Shown here: positions 27,079-35,554 of the stretch, piece after piece
How positions within the stretch are numbered: position 1 is the stretch's first letter
Layout of the letters: every line of letters starts with the position of its first letter
Assembly: GCF_014199395.1 (NCBI RefSeq)
Contig: NZ_JACIJM010000002.1
Span: forward strand, 124,001 to 188,000
Reading direction: 5' to 3'
From: Yoonia ponticola
Lineage (GTDB): Bacteria; Pseudomonadota; Alphaproteobacteria; Rhodobacterales; Rhodobacteraceae
DNA: 64,000 bases
The notes under the pieces: model-generated
What the model was told of the DNA's origin: nothing
The model's input: the letters and a program-made list of their open reading frames with translations, nothing else
Databases searched by the model: none
Translations under genes and position numbers: made by a program

Positions 27079-27141
27079 ATGACGTTGAAAGTTAAGACCT
27101 TGGCAACCCCTTATGAAGTACTGTCGATGGTGCGCGCATGA
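27079..27141 (+). CDS. Putative 20-codon leader ORF coupled to idi
   Basis: An ATG at 27079 opens a frame for MTLKVKTLATPYEVLSMVRA and ends in a TGA that overlaps the idi ATG (ATGA). GGGAAAG is about 8 bases before its ATG, while idi itself has no recognisable ribosome-binding site. Translational coupling through this leader is therefore likely if the ORF is real. I do not recognise the peptide; it could instead be the relic of a lost gene. Confidence 0.35.
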   Translation: MTLKVKTLATPYEVLSMVRA

Positions 27142-27659
27142 CGATCATGATTCCTGCTTGGGTAAATGGCACACTGACTCCAGTCGAAAAGCTGGATGCC
27201 CATGTGCGTGGATTGAAACATAAGGCGGTCAGCGTCTTTGTGATGGATGGGCGTCAGGTGCTGATCCAGCAACGGGCGATAGGGAAATATCATACGCCCG
27301 GGCTTTGGGCGAACACCTGCTGCACGCATCCTGAATGGGATGAAGATGACGCTGTTTGTGCGCAGCGACGATTAAAAGAAGAGTTAGGGATCGTTGGGGT
27401 TTCACCGGTTTACCGCGATACGATTGAATATCGGGCAGATGTCGGCGGTGGATTGATAGAGCACGAGGTTGTTGCGGTTTTTGTAGCGGAAGCGGCGCCG
27501 AATATGACAGTTTCGCCGAACGCTGAAGAGGTGATGGCAACCCGCTGGATTGATGTTGATGAACTTGCCGTCGATGTTGAAAGGCACCCCGACCTATATA
27601 CGCCGTGGTTGCGTATCTATTTGGCCGATCATTTGGGGTTAATTATCGGCGACGACTAA
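27138..27659 (+). CDS. idi: Isopentenyl-diphosphate delta-isomerase, type I
   Basis: A 173-residue Nudix-fold isomerase that interconverts isopentenyl and dimethylallyl diphosphate. The active-site cysteine lies in NTCCTHPEW (about residues 59-67) and the catalytic glutamate within AEEVMATRWIDVDEL near 133. The Nudix helix appears as RRLKEELGI. The ATG at 27138 overlaps a putative leader ORF; an in-frame ATG at 27147 is an alternative. It is not in a photosynthesis cluster here; dxs and ispA are at 50.5-53.3 kb. Confidence 0.92.
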   Translation: MTIMIPAWVNGTLTPVEKLDAHVRGLKHKAVSVFVMDGRQVLIQQRAIGKYHTPGLWANTCCTHPEWDEDDAVCAQRRLKEELGIVGVSPVYRDTIEYRADVGGGLIEHEVVAVFVAEAAPNMTVSPNAEEVMATRWIDVDELAVDVERHPDLYTPWLRIYLADHLGLIIGDD

Positions 27660-27686
27660 GATTGGAAGCATGCAAGTATTTCAACT

Positions 27687-28316
27687 TTACTCGCCTAATT
27701 GGTTCATTTTTGGCGCAAAAGTTCGATATGCACCGTAAACACGCAGTGCACCCGTTGCAAAACAAGCAAGCCCAAAGGCATAGGCCATCGGTGCAAACCA
27801 TGCTGGCGCAAGGCAAAGCAGCACAAAGAATGCGATGGTTTCGGCACCTTCGAGAATGCCATTAGAGTAATAAATCGACTTTTCGCCCTGACTGCTGGTT
27901 TCGATATTATGCTTTTCGGCCAAGATCGCAAACCCAAGGAACGAGGTGCCGTTGAAGTAAAACGACGTCAGCAAGAACGCACCGGCGATCCCGTTCGAAT
28001 CCGGGTTCATGACTACAAATGCCAGCGGTATCATGCCGTAGAACAGAAAATCTGCTGCAATATCAAGGTATCCGCCGAAGTCTGTTTTCTGCGTTGCCCG
28101 TGCGACAGCGCCGTCCAGTCCATCCGCAAGGCGGCTTAGCAAAAGCGGGATCAACGCCAACATCGGACACCCGAATGCAATCATCAGCGCCGCGATGATA
28201 CCGATCACAAGCCCAACCAATGTCGTGGCATTGGCCGTGACACCGCGCCGCGCAAGGGTCCGGCCCGAGGCGTTCAGAGGTGGATCGATATAGGTGCGAA
28301 GGCGACTGTCAAACAT
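27687..28316 (-). CDS. CDP-alcohol phosphatidyltransferase
   Basis: A 209-residue membrane protein with about five or six helices. The family signature D-G-x2-D-G-A-x-A-R-x8-G-x3-D-x3-D is present as ADGLDGAVARATQK followed by DFGGYLDIAADF (about residues 66-91), with both catalytic aspartates. It joins a CDP-activated lipid to an alcohol head group; which lipid is unclear, and pgsA/pcs/pssA assignments are not supported. It converges on idi with 27 bp between stops. Confidence 0.88.
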   Translation of the reverse strand: MFDSRLRTYIDPPLNASGRTLARRGVTANATTLVGLVIGIIAALMIAFGCPMLALIPLLLSRLADGLDGAVARATQKTDFGGYLDIAADFLFYGMIPLAFVVMNPDSNGIAGAFLLTSFYFNGTSFLGFAILAEKHNIETSSQGEKSIYYSNGILEGAETIAFFVLLCLAPAWFAPMAYAFGLACFATGALRVYGAYRTFAPKMNQLGE

Positions 28317-28373
28317 TGTATTGTTTTGACCTATCGCCTCAGTTCGCGCAACGGCGGTGACGATATTGTGAGA

Positions 28374-30353
28374 CTACGTAACCGCAATTCGAGGCCGCCC
28401 GTGGGCTGTGACCTTGATTGTGGCCTCGATAAACATGGGTTGATTTTCGATAGTGACCTCTTTGATGTTACGGTCGATTGTCAGGCGGATATCTTCGACA
28501 CCAGCGGCGCGGGCTTTGGTGCTGGCAGTTTGCGAAAGCTGTGTTTCAAGCGCGGCGAGGGCTGTGTTTTTGTCGGTGTATCCGGTGCCCAATGCTGCGA
28601 AATGGCCTGGACCGTTGCTGGTGACTTGACCGACTTCGTGCATCGCGACCTGCCCGACGACCGCGCCAATTGCGTTTGCGACACCCGCATATTCTGGCAA
28701 CACCATACGCGTATTCAATCGCTTACCAACCGCGCCATAGTACGATGCCGCCGACGCGCCCAGCCCGATGACTGGAACGCCCAGCTTGAGAGACGTTTCA
28801 ATCACGCCACGATGTTGATCTAGACCCGCTTTGGTTAACGGATGATTGCTAAGCGCTGTCCGCTCCACATCCCAGTCGCGACCGTCTTCGGCAAAGGCCG
28901 CATCAAGCAGACAATCCACGGTCTGTGCCGTGAGTTGGTCGATAATCATTTGCGCAAGGTGCTTTGCGTCAGGCGCAAGGCGGTCGCCGCTGCCGCTGCG
29001 TTTTCGGGCAAACAGGGTTAACGCCTTTTCAGCGGCGTCCGTATCCCATGTGTCAGCCTTACCTAAAACATGCGCCGCATCGGATGGCGTGACGCCTGCG
29101 AGCATTGCCAGCCCACGCGTGACTAATCGGCCTAGCGCAGGGCCCTCCATCCGCGTCGTGACCGCCTGACCGTAGCGCACAGGACCGTCTTGCAATCGCT
29201 CGGCGACACCGGTTTCTCGTGGGTCGAGCCCCTGCGGGAATGCAGACCAAAGCGGGATCACGATCTGACCGCCGTCAATTGCGGGGGACGGCAGGCCCAA
29301 CGCTTGGTCCAATGCCAGATGCACGACGTCGGGGTAATGGTGCGCGGCCAATGCAATCGGCATCAAGCGTCGCGGCCCGAGGCGCAGCCCGGCCTTTAAC
29401 CCTTCAATAACATGCACTTCGCTATCGCCGCCAAGTCCGGTCGTTCGCATTGCCACCGCTTCGACCATCGTGCGATAGGGGCCGACACGCGCACCCTGCG
29501 GATCAATCTGCGGGCGACCGTCGCGCAAAAGGCAAACATCCGTCGTCGTACCACCAATGTCGCTGACCAGCGCGTTCTGCTCGCCTGTTAACCATGCTGC
29601 ACCAGCAATTGACGCGGCAGGCCCACTAAGAATCGTTTCAATCGGTTTTTCGCGGGCAACAGCGGCGGACACCAACGCCCCGTCACCGCGTACAACCATC
29701 AGCCGCGCGTTGATCCCTTTATCCGCCATATGCGTTTCACACGCGGTGATCAGCGCATCAATCATCCCGATGAGACGCGCGTTCAACAGCGCGGTCAAAG
29801 CGCGTTTTGGGCCACCTAACGCCGAAGATAATTCATGTGAACATGTTACGGGCAGGTCCGTCACAGCGCGAATATGATCGCGCACTTCGATTTCATGGGC
29901 CGGATTGCGCGTCGCGAAACTACCTGCAACCGCATAGCCAGTGACCCCAGTTGGCATCGCGGCCTTTAATGCTGTTAAATCAAGCGCTTGCAGCTCGGCA
30001 CCAGCATGAGAATGCCCACCTTGCAGGAACACAACAGGATCACCGCGCAACGCATCCTTAAGGCCAGCGCGTTCCAATTCCGCCGCCTCGAACCCGATCA
30101 AGATCAATGCAACGCGCCCGCCTTGACCTTCGACCAGTGCATTTGTCGCCAAGGTCGTTGATAGCGAAACCAGCGCCACATCCGCCGGATCGACGCCCGA
30201 CAAAACAGTATCCATCGCAGCACCAACACCTTGCGATAGATCCGGGCGCGTTGTCAGCGATTTTGCAGAGGCCACGATCTGATCCGTCGCCTCGTCCAAG
30301 ATCACCGCATCAGTATATGTGCCGCCGGTATCAACGCCCAAAAGATATGCCAT
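28374..30353 (-). CDS. Hydantoinase/oxoprolinase family protein (HyuA-type)
   Basis: A 659-residue ATP-dependent hydantoinase/oxoprolinase subunit A. The N-terminal phosphate motif is LGVDTGGTYTDAVI at residues 5-18; the second actin-fold block is SDIGGTTTDVCLL near 255. The start at 30353 is preceded by AAAGGAGAG; the frame is open another 50 codons upstream but without homology. No HyuB partner is adjacent, as in the single-subunit members. It follows the ABC importer operon after a terminator, so it probably has its own promoter in 30354-30467. Substrate may be a cyclic ureide or a lactam (inference from position). Confidence 0.85.
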   Translation of the reverse strand: MAYLLGVDTGGTYTDAVILDEATDQIVASAKSLTTRPDLSQGVGAAMDTVLSGVDPADVALVSLSTTLATNALVEGQGGRVALILIGFEAAELERAGLKDALRGDPVVFLQGGHSHAGAELQALDLTALKAAMPTGVTGYAVAGSFATRNPAHEIEVRDHIRAVTDLPVTCSHELSSALGGPKRALTALLNARLIGMIDALITACETHMADKGINARLMVVRGDGALVSAAVAREKPIETILSGPAASIAGAAWLTGEQNALVSDIGGTTTDVCLLRDGRPQIDPQGARVGPYRTMVEAVAMRTTGLGGDSEVHVIEGLKAGLRLGPRRLMPIALAAHHYPDVVHLALDQALGLPSPAIDGGQIVIPLWSAFPQGLDPRETGVAERLQDGPVRYGQAVTTRMEGPALGRLVTRGLAMLAGVTPSDAAHVLGKADTWDTDAAEKALTLFARKRSGSGDRLAPDAKHLAQMIIDQLTAQTVDCLLDAAFAEDGRDWDVERTALSNHPLTKAGLDQHRGVIETSLKLGVPVIGLGASAASYYGAVGKRLNTRMVLPEYAGVANAIGAVVGQVAMHEVGQVTSNGPGHFAALGTGYTDKNTALAALETQLSQTASTKARAAGVEDIRLTIDRNIKEVTIENQPMFIEATIKVTAHGRPRIAVT

Positions 30354-30420
30354 GTGATCTCTCCTTTGCTTGTCGATATGACTAAACCCACACCGCTTGC
30401 CAGTAGAAATGCGCGGCCTC

Positions 30421-30464
30421 GCTTCTTTGACTTTCTTTAAATCCCCGCCGGAGGCATCCGTCCC
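30421..30464 (-). repeat. Dispersed intergenic repeat, copy 2
   Basis: Read on the minus strand it has the head GGATGCCTCCGGCGGGGA and the tail TTTAAAGAAAGTCAAAGAAG. The tail corresponds to that of the copies at 503-549 and 60957-61003, and the head corresponds to that at 42885-42924. It lies between the terminator of the ABC importer operon and the HyuA-type gene. Confidence 0.65.
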
Positions 30465-30467
30465 AAC

Positions 30468-30497
30468 AAAAAACGCCCCGGCCCGAAGGCCGAGGCG
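30468..30497 (-). terminator. Rho-independent terminator after the importer operon
   Basis: In minus-strand RNA a 10-bp stem (CGCCUCGGCC paired with GGCCGGGGCG, one G-U pair) with a UUCG loop is followed directly by six U residues (A-tract at 30468-30473). It stands 22 bp after the stop codon of the substrate-binding protein gene and closes the operon that begins at 39260. Confidence 0.9.
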
Positions 30498-30519
30498 CAT
30501 CATCGCAACGATTAACGGT

Positions 30520-31512
30520 TTAGTTCAATGCAGCATCCGTGATGGCATGTGTCCATGCACCCTCTGGTTCCATCGAAATCACAGGATCAGAACCGCCAGC
30601 CAACAGTGTCGCCACTGTCCGCTCGTAGTCTGCAACGTCCAACGCACCGTTCGATCCGGCTGTTAGCTTGCCAACTTCGGTCATCATCCGCACCTGCGCG
30701 GCCTCGTTTTGCGCACCAGTTTCGTCGTTATCCAAAACGATGTTTGCCGCTTCTTCTGGATTGGCTTCAGCGTATTTCCAGCCCTCCATGGATGCCCGCA
30801 CAAAGCGCACCATTTTGTCGACGAACACTGGATCATCAAGGTTATCTTCCAGCACGTAGATGCCGTCTTCTAGCGTGGCAACGCCCTGCTCTTCGTATTT
30901 GAACGTGATCAATTCCTCAGGGTTTACGCCCGCATCCAGCACCTGACCGTATTCGTTGTAGGTCATCGTCGAGATGCAATCCGCCTCGCGGTTCAACAGC
31001 GGATCGACGTTGAAACCTTGTTTCAGAACCGTCACGCCGTCTTCACCACCGTCGGTCGAGATGCCTTCTTGCGACATCCATGACAGGAACGGATATTCGT
31101 TGCCAAAGAACCAAACGCCGATGGTTCTGCCTTTGAAATCTTCAACGGATGTGATGCCAGTGTCTTTCCAGCAGGTCAGCATCAGGCCCGATGTTTTGTA
31201 AGGCTGCGCGATGTTTACAACTGGCAAACCTTTTTCACGGGCGGCCAATGCGGATGGCATCCAGTTCAGCATCGCGTCAGCGCCGCCGCCCGCCAAAACC
31301 TGCGGTGGTGCAATGTCGGGGCCACCAGCCAAGACGGTCACATCAAGACCCTCGGCCTCGTAAAACCCTTTGTCTAGCGCCACGTAATAACCCGCGAATT
31401 GCGCTTGTGTGACCCATTGCAATTGCAACGTCACTTCGTTGGCTTCGTCTGCCATGGCGGTTGTGCCGCCCAGTGCTGCCGTGATTGCAGCGGTCATCAT
31501 TACCTTTTTCAT
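30520..31512 (-). CDS. ABC transporter substrate-binding protein (NMT1/ThiY-like)
   Basis: A 330-residue periplasmic binding protein with a Sec signal peptide (about residues 1-21, ending TAMA). The fold is that of the NMT1/SsuA-like family: LQLQWVTQAQFAGYYVALDKG near residue 30, given only as a location, is the usual start of lobe 1. Members bind thiamine precursors, sulfonates or small heterocycles. The start at 31512 has GGAGAGAG upstream. With two permeases and an ATPase in the same pyrimidine operon, the ligand is probably a pyrimidine or its breakdown product (inference). Confidence 0.85.
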   Translation of the reverse strand: MKKVMMTAAITAALGGTTAMADEANEVTLQLQWVTQAQFAGYYVALDKGFYEAEGLDVTVLAGGPDIAPPQVLAGGGADAMLNWMPSALAAREKGLPVVNIAQPYKTSGLMLTCWKDTGITSVEDFKGRTIGVWFFGNEYPFLSWMSQEGISTDGGEDGVTVLKQGFNVDPLLNREADCISTMTYNEYGQVLDAGVNPEELITFKYEEQGVATLEDGIYVLEDNLDDPVFVDKMVRFVRASMEGWKYAEANPEEAANIVLDNDETGAQNEAAQVRMMTEVGKLTAGSNGALDVADYERTVATLLAGGSDPVISMEPEGAWTHAITDAALN

Positions 31513-31570
31513 ATCTCTCTCCTTGTTCAAATATGCGCGCCATTTTGGCGTCGTTATTTATCGTCGTTTT

Positions 31571-32410
31571 TTATCGCTGTGACGGGTGCCAGAATGTCAT
31601 CCGTTTTTCGATTAATGTCATCGCGCCGTAAAACGCGCTTCCCGCGAGGGCTGCGACCACAATCTCTGCCCAGACCATGTCCAGCGCAAGCTGTCCAAAG
31701 CTGGTTGATATCCGAAAGCCCATGCCAACCGTGGGAGAGCCGAAAAATTCAGCAACAATTGCCCCGATCAGTGCCAAAGTGGTCGCGATTTTAAGCCCGT
31801 TGAAAATGAACGGCATCGCGGCAGGCAGGCGTAATTTGAAAAGCGTCGGCCAATAGCCCGCGCCGTAGGTCCGCATCAGGTCGCGTTGCATCGCACTTGT
31901 GTCCTTGAGCCCCGCTACCGTGTTTACGAGGATCGGGAAAAACACCATCACGGCCACGACAGCAGCCTTCGATTCCCAATCGCTGCCCAGCCATTTCACA
32001 AAGATCGGCGCGGTGCCCACGATGGGTAGTGCTGCCATAAACCCACCCACAGGTAGAATGCCACGCGTCAGGAAATCAGACCGATCCGCAAGCACGGCCA
32101 CACCAAATGCAGCAATCCCGCCAATGACATATCCCGTCATGGCACCTTTAATAATTGTTTGATGGAAGTCCGCCCACAAACGCGGCCCTTCAACCAACAG
32201 CCGCGCACCGATGGACGATGGCGCAGGCAAGATCACCGGATTGACGTCAAAGCCACGCACCAGCAGCTCCCAAACCAGGATCACGGTGATACCAAAGATC
32301 GCCGGGATCAAGATTTTCACGATTGGGTGGTCAGACTGTGCGCCCTTTGCCAGCTTCACATTCAGCCACCAACCAGCGGCCCAGATCGCTATTGCGTAGA
32401 GAATAATCAT
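31571..32410 (-). CDS. ABC transporter permease (SsuC/ThiX-like)
   Basis: A 279-residue permease with about six to seven membrane segments and the EAA loop (residues about 175-200, LMRTYGAGYWPTLFKLRLPA) that contacts the ATPase. The permease upstream overlaps its ATG by 4 bp (ATGA). A small hairpin, CGCCATTTTGGCG, sits between its stop and the substrate-binding gene and may affect differential expression of the two. Confidence 0.88.
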   Translation of the reverse strand: MIILYAIAIWAAGWWLNVKLAKGAQSDHPIVKILIPAIFGITVILVWELLVRGFDVNPVILPAPSSIGARLLVEGPRLWADFHQTIIKGAMTGYVIGGIAAFGVAVLADRSDFLTRGILPVGGFMAALPIVGTAPIFVKWLGSDWESKAAVVAVMVFFPILVNTVAGLKDTSAMQRDLMRTYGAGYWPTLFKLRLPAAMPFIFNGLKIATTLALIGAIVAEFFGSPTVGMGFRISTSFGQLALDMVWAEIVVAALAGSAFYGAMTLIEKRMTFWHPSQR

Positions 32411-33327
32411 GTCGCGGCCATCCCCATGCGCTTTAAGGTGATGCGCTCGATCACGCTAAATAATCCGACCAAAGCCGCTGCCGTCAACGCCGCTGCAAAT
32501 AATGCGGCCCACGACACAAGCGGTTGCCCGTATTGATCGCCGACCAACATGCGTGCGCCAAACCCTGCTTTGGCCCCTGTGGGCAGTTCGGCCACGATCG
32601 TCCCGACGAGAGATGCGGAAATGCCGATCTTCAACGACGCGAACAAATAGGGCGCTGATGCTGGCAAACGCAGCGCCCAGAACCCTTGTGATTTCGACGC
32701 ATTATAGGTCCGCAATAGATCAAGCTGCATGGCATCAGGACTACGCAGCCCCTTCACCATGCCCACAACCACCGGAAAGAATGACAGATAGGCGGCAATA
32801 ATCGATTTCGGAAACAACCCTTGGATACCCATCGAGCCGAGCACGACGATAATCATCGGAGCAAGCGCAAGAATGGGTATAGTCTGGCTGACGATTGCCC
32901 ATGGCATCACTGATTTATCCATCACGCGGCTGTAAACAATGCCCACAGCCAGCAGAATACCAAGGCTCGTCCCGATCAAGAACCCGAGCAATGTCGGCGC
33001 GAGCGTCACCCAACCGTGGTACACAAGACTGCGCTTTGACGTGATTTTCTGGCCAATGATCGTCCGATACATCTCGCCCGCGACTTGATGCGGCGACGGT
33101 AGCCGTGGCCGCACAAACGTATAAGTTAGCGGGATCAAATGCGCGTTGCGCAAAGCCAAACCAGCACCTGAAAATTCCTGACGTGCCGCAGGTGTATCAG
33201 GTGTCACAACCAAGTCGTCGCGCTGTGCCTGATCGGCGACCAAATGCATGTTCATCGGCGGCACGCAGACCACCCAAAACAGCAAGATCGCACTGATAAC
33301 TGTTAAAACCGGAAGGATCGATTTCAT
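32407..33327 (-). CDS. ABC transporter permease (SsuC/ThiX-like)
   Basis: A 306-residue permease with an N-terminal membrane anchor, a periplasmic segment of about 65 residues (about 27-90), then the usual six-helix core with an EAA loop near residue 220 (LLRTYNASKSQGFWALRLPA). The long periplasmic insert is unusual for this family and absent from the partner permease. The two permeases are not copies of each other and probably form a heterodimeric channel. Confidence 0.88.
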   Translation of the reverse strand: MKSILPVLTVISAILLFWVVCVPPMNMHLVADQAQRDDLVVTPDTPAARQEFSGAGLALRNAHLIPLTYTFVRPRLPSPHQVAGEMYRTIIGQKITSKRSLVYHGWVTLAPTLLGFLIGTSLGILLAVGIVYSRVMDKSVMPWAIVSQTIPILALAPMIIVVLGSMGIQGLFPKSIIAAYLSFFPVVVGMVKGLRSPDAMQLDLLRTYNASKSQGFWALRLPASAPYLFASLKIGISASLVGTIVAELPTGAKAGFGARMLVGDQYGQPLVSWAALFAAALTAAALVGLFSVIERITLKRMGMAAT

Positions 33328-33366
33328 GCGCCACCCCCAGCTTCATTTCGCCAAAACAACTCAATC

Positions 33367-34212
33367 CTACACATCATCAGAATGCCCCGCCCGCAAACCG
33401 TCACGCACCCGATGGGCAATCTCGATGAATTCAGGGCTATCACGAATTTCGAGCGGTCTTTCGCGTGGCAATGGGCTGTCGATCACATCCGAGATGCGTC
33501 CCGGACGCGGGGACATCACGACGATTTTGGTCGAAAGGTAAACGGCCTCTGGGATCGAATGTGTTACAAAGCCAATAGTCTTTTCGGTACGTGCCCAAAG
33601 CTTGAGCAGTTGTTCGTTCAGGTGGTCGCGGACGATTTCGTCCAGCGCCCCAAAGGGTTCGTCCATCAGTAGGATATCCGCATCAAAGGCCAGCGCTCGC
33701 GCGATCGACGCACGTTGCTGCATGCCCCCAGAAAGCTGCCAAGGGAATTTGCGGTCGAACCCGTTGAGGTCCACCAGATCAAGTACACGTTCGATCCGTT
33801 TCGCCTGTTCGGCTTTGTCGAAGCCCATGATCTCTAACGGTAGTCGGATATTTCCGCCAATCGTCCGCCATGGGTACAGACCCGCCGCTTGGAAAACATA
33901 ACCGTAGGCCCGCGCACGGCGCGCCTCGTCCGGTGTCATTCCGTTGACCGAGATATCGCCTGCCGTTGGTGTTTCTAACCCCGCGATGCAACGCAGGAAC
34001 GTCGTTTTTCCGCAGCCTGATGGCCCGATGAAGCTGACGAATTCGCCTTTTCCGATGTCCAGATCGACGTTTTTGAGCGCGTGGATCGGCCCGTCGTTTG
34101 TTTGAAATGTCAGATCAAGGTTTCGCGCCGTGATCACAGTCGCCCCCGACGCCGCAGCCGCCCGTGATCCGGGGGTGAGTTGTTTTGCGGCCAATTCTGC
34201 GACTGTGGGCAT
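33367..34212 (-). CDS. ABC transporter ATP-binding protein
   Basis: A 281-residue ATPase with Walker A GPSGCGKTT, signature LSGGMQQR, and Walker B ILLMDEPFGALDE, all intact, and the H-loop in FVTHSIPEA. An N-terminal extension of about 30 residues precedes the domain. I use the ATG at 34212 (MPTVAELAAKQ); an in-frame start at 34260 would run into the gene upstream. It energises the two permeases downstream. Confidence 0.9.
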   Translation of the reverse strand: MPTVAELAAKQLTPGSRAAAASGATVITARNLDLTFQTNDGPIHALKNVDLDIGKGEFVSFIGPSGCGKTTFLRCIAGLETPTAGDISVNGMTPDEARRARAYGYVFQAAGLYPWRTIGGNIRLPLEIMGFDKAEQAKRIERVLDLVDLNGFDRKFPWQLSGGMQQRASIARALAFDADILLMDEPFGALDEIVRDHLNEQLLKLWARTEKTIGFVTHSIPEAVYLSTKIVVMSPRPGRISDVIDSPLPRERPLEIRDSPEFIEIAHRVRDGLRAGHSDDV

Positions 34213-34228
34213 GCGGTATCTTTCTAAT

Positions 34229-34726
34229 TCAGGTCGTATAAGTATCTTGCGGTCCAACAAAAGCCGCGACGGTCATGGCAAGCGGATGGTGCAAAATCCA
34301 TTGTGGCGCAGGCGCGCCTTCGGGGTATTGCGGCCAGCCATTCGAGTTCGCCACGGGGATAATTTTAATCAATCGGCGCGGTCCTGATGTGTGAAATTCC
34401 AACATCATGACTTCGTTTTTCATCGTATCGACGGTGTAGCCATTGGCGAGCAATGCTTCTTCGGCTGTGCGTGTGTCGGGGCCCATTTCGTCGGGGTCCC
34501 AGTCCGCCGCATGCCCCGCCATTTGCGTGTAACGGCGGAAGGTCCAGTCGTCGTATTTGGGCGCGGATTGCAGGTGCGCCACGGTATATCCCATCGACAG
34601 TTGCCCTGCGTTGAACCCCATGCAGCGTTCCACATCAAAGCGGTTTTTGCCAGCAATCGCGCTTTGCTGCGTGATGATACCCGCCTCGAAAATCGTGCGG
34701 CCAATGGGGATTGGTGGCGTCGTCAT
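34229..34726 (-). CDS. Uncharacterised protein of the pyrimidine operon
   Basis: A 165-residue soluble protein with no signal peptide; I do not recognise the family. It is rich in acidic residues and has a well-defined N terminus (TTPPIPIGRTIFEAGIITQQ at residues 2-21) and central FNAGQLSMGYTVAHLQ. It lies between the ABC ATPase and an exported protein with overlaps of a few bases, so it belongs to the pyrimidine catabolism and import operon. A metabolic or regulatory role in uracil use is possible but unproven. Confidence 0.6.
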   Translation of the reverse strand: MTTPPIPIGRTIFEAGIITQQSAIAGKNRFDVERCMGFNAGQLSMGYTVAHLQSAPKYDDWTFRRYTQMAGHAADWDPDEMGPDTRTAEEALLANGYTVDTMKNEVMMLEFHTSGPRRLIKIIPVANSNGWPQYPEGAPAPQWILHHPLAMTVAAFVGPQDTYTT

Positions 34727-35073
34727 GGCGCCTCACACACTGTGATTTCGGTTTCAAATTCAGGGTAGGCTTCGGGGTGGATCAGCAGCGTGTTCTCGTC
34801 CTCTGTGGTCATGATCATGTAGTAATCTTCCCACGTCTCACCTTCGCCAGTGCATTCGACTGTCACCACCGTAGCACCGGAGCCGACCTGCAATGCACCT
34901 GTGACGGGACAGGTGCTTTCGACCCGTTGGATCGTGTTTTGGTCGTAGAGGTAGAGGCTGTCGGTCTGGACCGGATCACCCGCGAGCCAAGCGCAGCCTG
35001 CCTCGTCGCCGTAGACTTGGGCAATGCTGAAAGTCGGTAAAACGCAAAGCGGTAATATGAGGCTAAACTTCAT
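34723..35073 (-). CDS. Small exported protein of unknown function
   Basis: A 116-residue protein with a typical signal peptide (about residues 1-18, ending SIA) and a beta-rich acidic mature part with four cysteines (Cys27, 55, 74 and 113 approximately) that could form two disulfides. No homology recognised. Its start overlaps the stop of the membrane protein gene upstream and its stop overlaps the next gene, consistent with one transcript with the pyrimidine transporter. Confidence 0.6.
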   Translation of the reverse strand: MKFSLILPLCVLPTFSIAQVYGDEAGCAWLAGDPVQTDSLYLYDQNTIQRVESTCPVTGALQVGSGATVVTVECTGEGETWEDYYMIMTTEDENTLLIHPEAYPEFETEITVCEAP

Positions 35074-35546
35074 AGGATAGCTTCCCCTGCTGGAATATGG
35101 CGTCCACCGCCTGACAATGACCGTTCGACAAATAGATAAAGAACGCCACTAAATATGCCGACTGCTACAAATTGGGCGTAGATCGAAACGACGCCGCCTG
35201 CCAACGGTACGTCGATCAGAGAAAAATTCTCTGTATACAAGTCTTCAGCGAGCGCGCAGGCAGCGGTCACCCCACCCGCAAGACCAGCCGCAAAGTATGT
35301 TACCCAATTCATTAGGCCCGCGAAGAGACGGGACAGCAAAAAGACCGGTAGGCTTGACAGAAAGCCAACCAAATAAGCGAAAACCGCAAAAGTCATCGTC
35401 GATTGGGCCACTTCTAGTATGCTCAAATCAGGTTCTTCCCCTAAACGCTGAGCCTCCGGCCATAAAAATGCGCCCGCGATAACGATCGCAATTGGCAGGA
35501 CCGCGATGCAGTATCCAATAACGATTGATATCAAAAGGCGCACCAT
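35070..35546 (-). CDS. Small four-helix membrane protein of unknown function
   Basis: A 158-residue protein with about four membrane helices (around residues 5-28, 45-68, 75-100 and 115-140). Not recognised. The ATG at 35546 starts 8 bp after the dihydropyrimidinase stop; an in-frame start at 35618 would overlap that gene. Its context suggests an accessory envelope component of pyrimidine import. Confidence 0.6.
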   Translation of the reverse strand: MVRLLISIVIGYCIAVLPIAIVIAGAFLWPEAQRLGEEPDLSILEVAQSTMTFAVFAYLVGFLSSLPVFLLSRLFAGLMNWVTYFAAGLAGGVTAACALAEDLYTENFSLIDVPLAGGVVSIYAQFVAVGIFSGVLYLFVERSLSGGGRHIPAGEAIL

Positions 35547-35554
35547 AGATCTGA

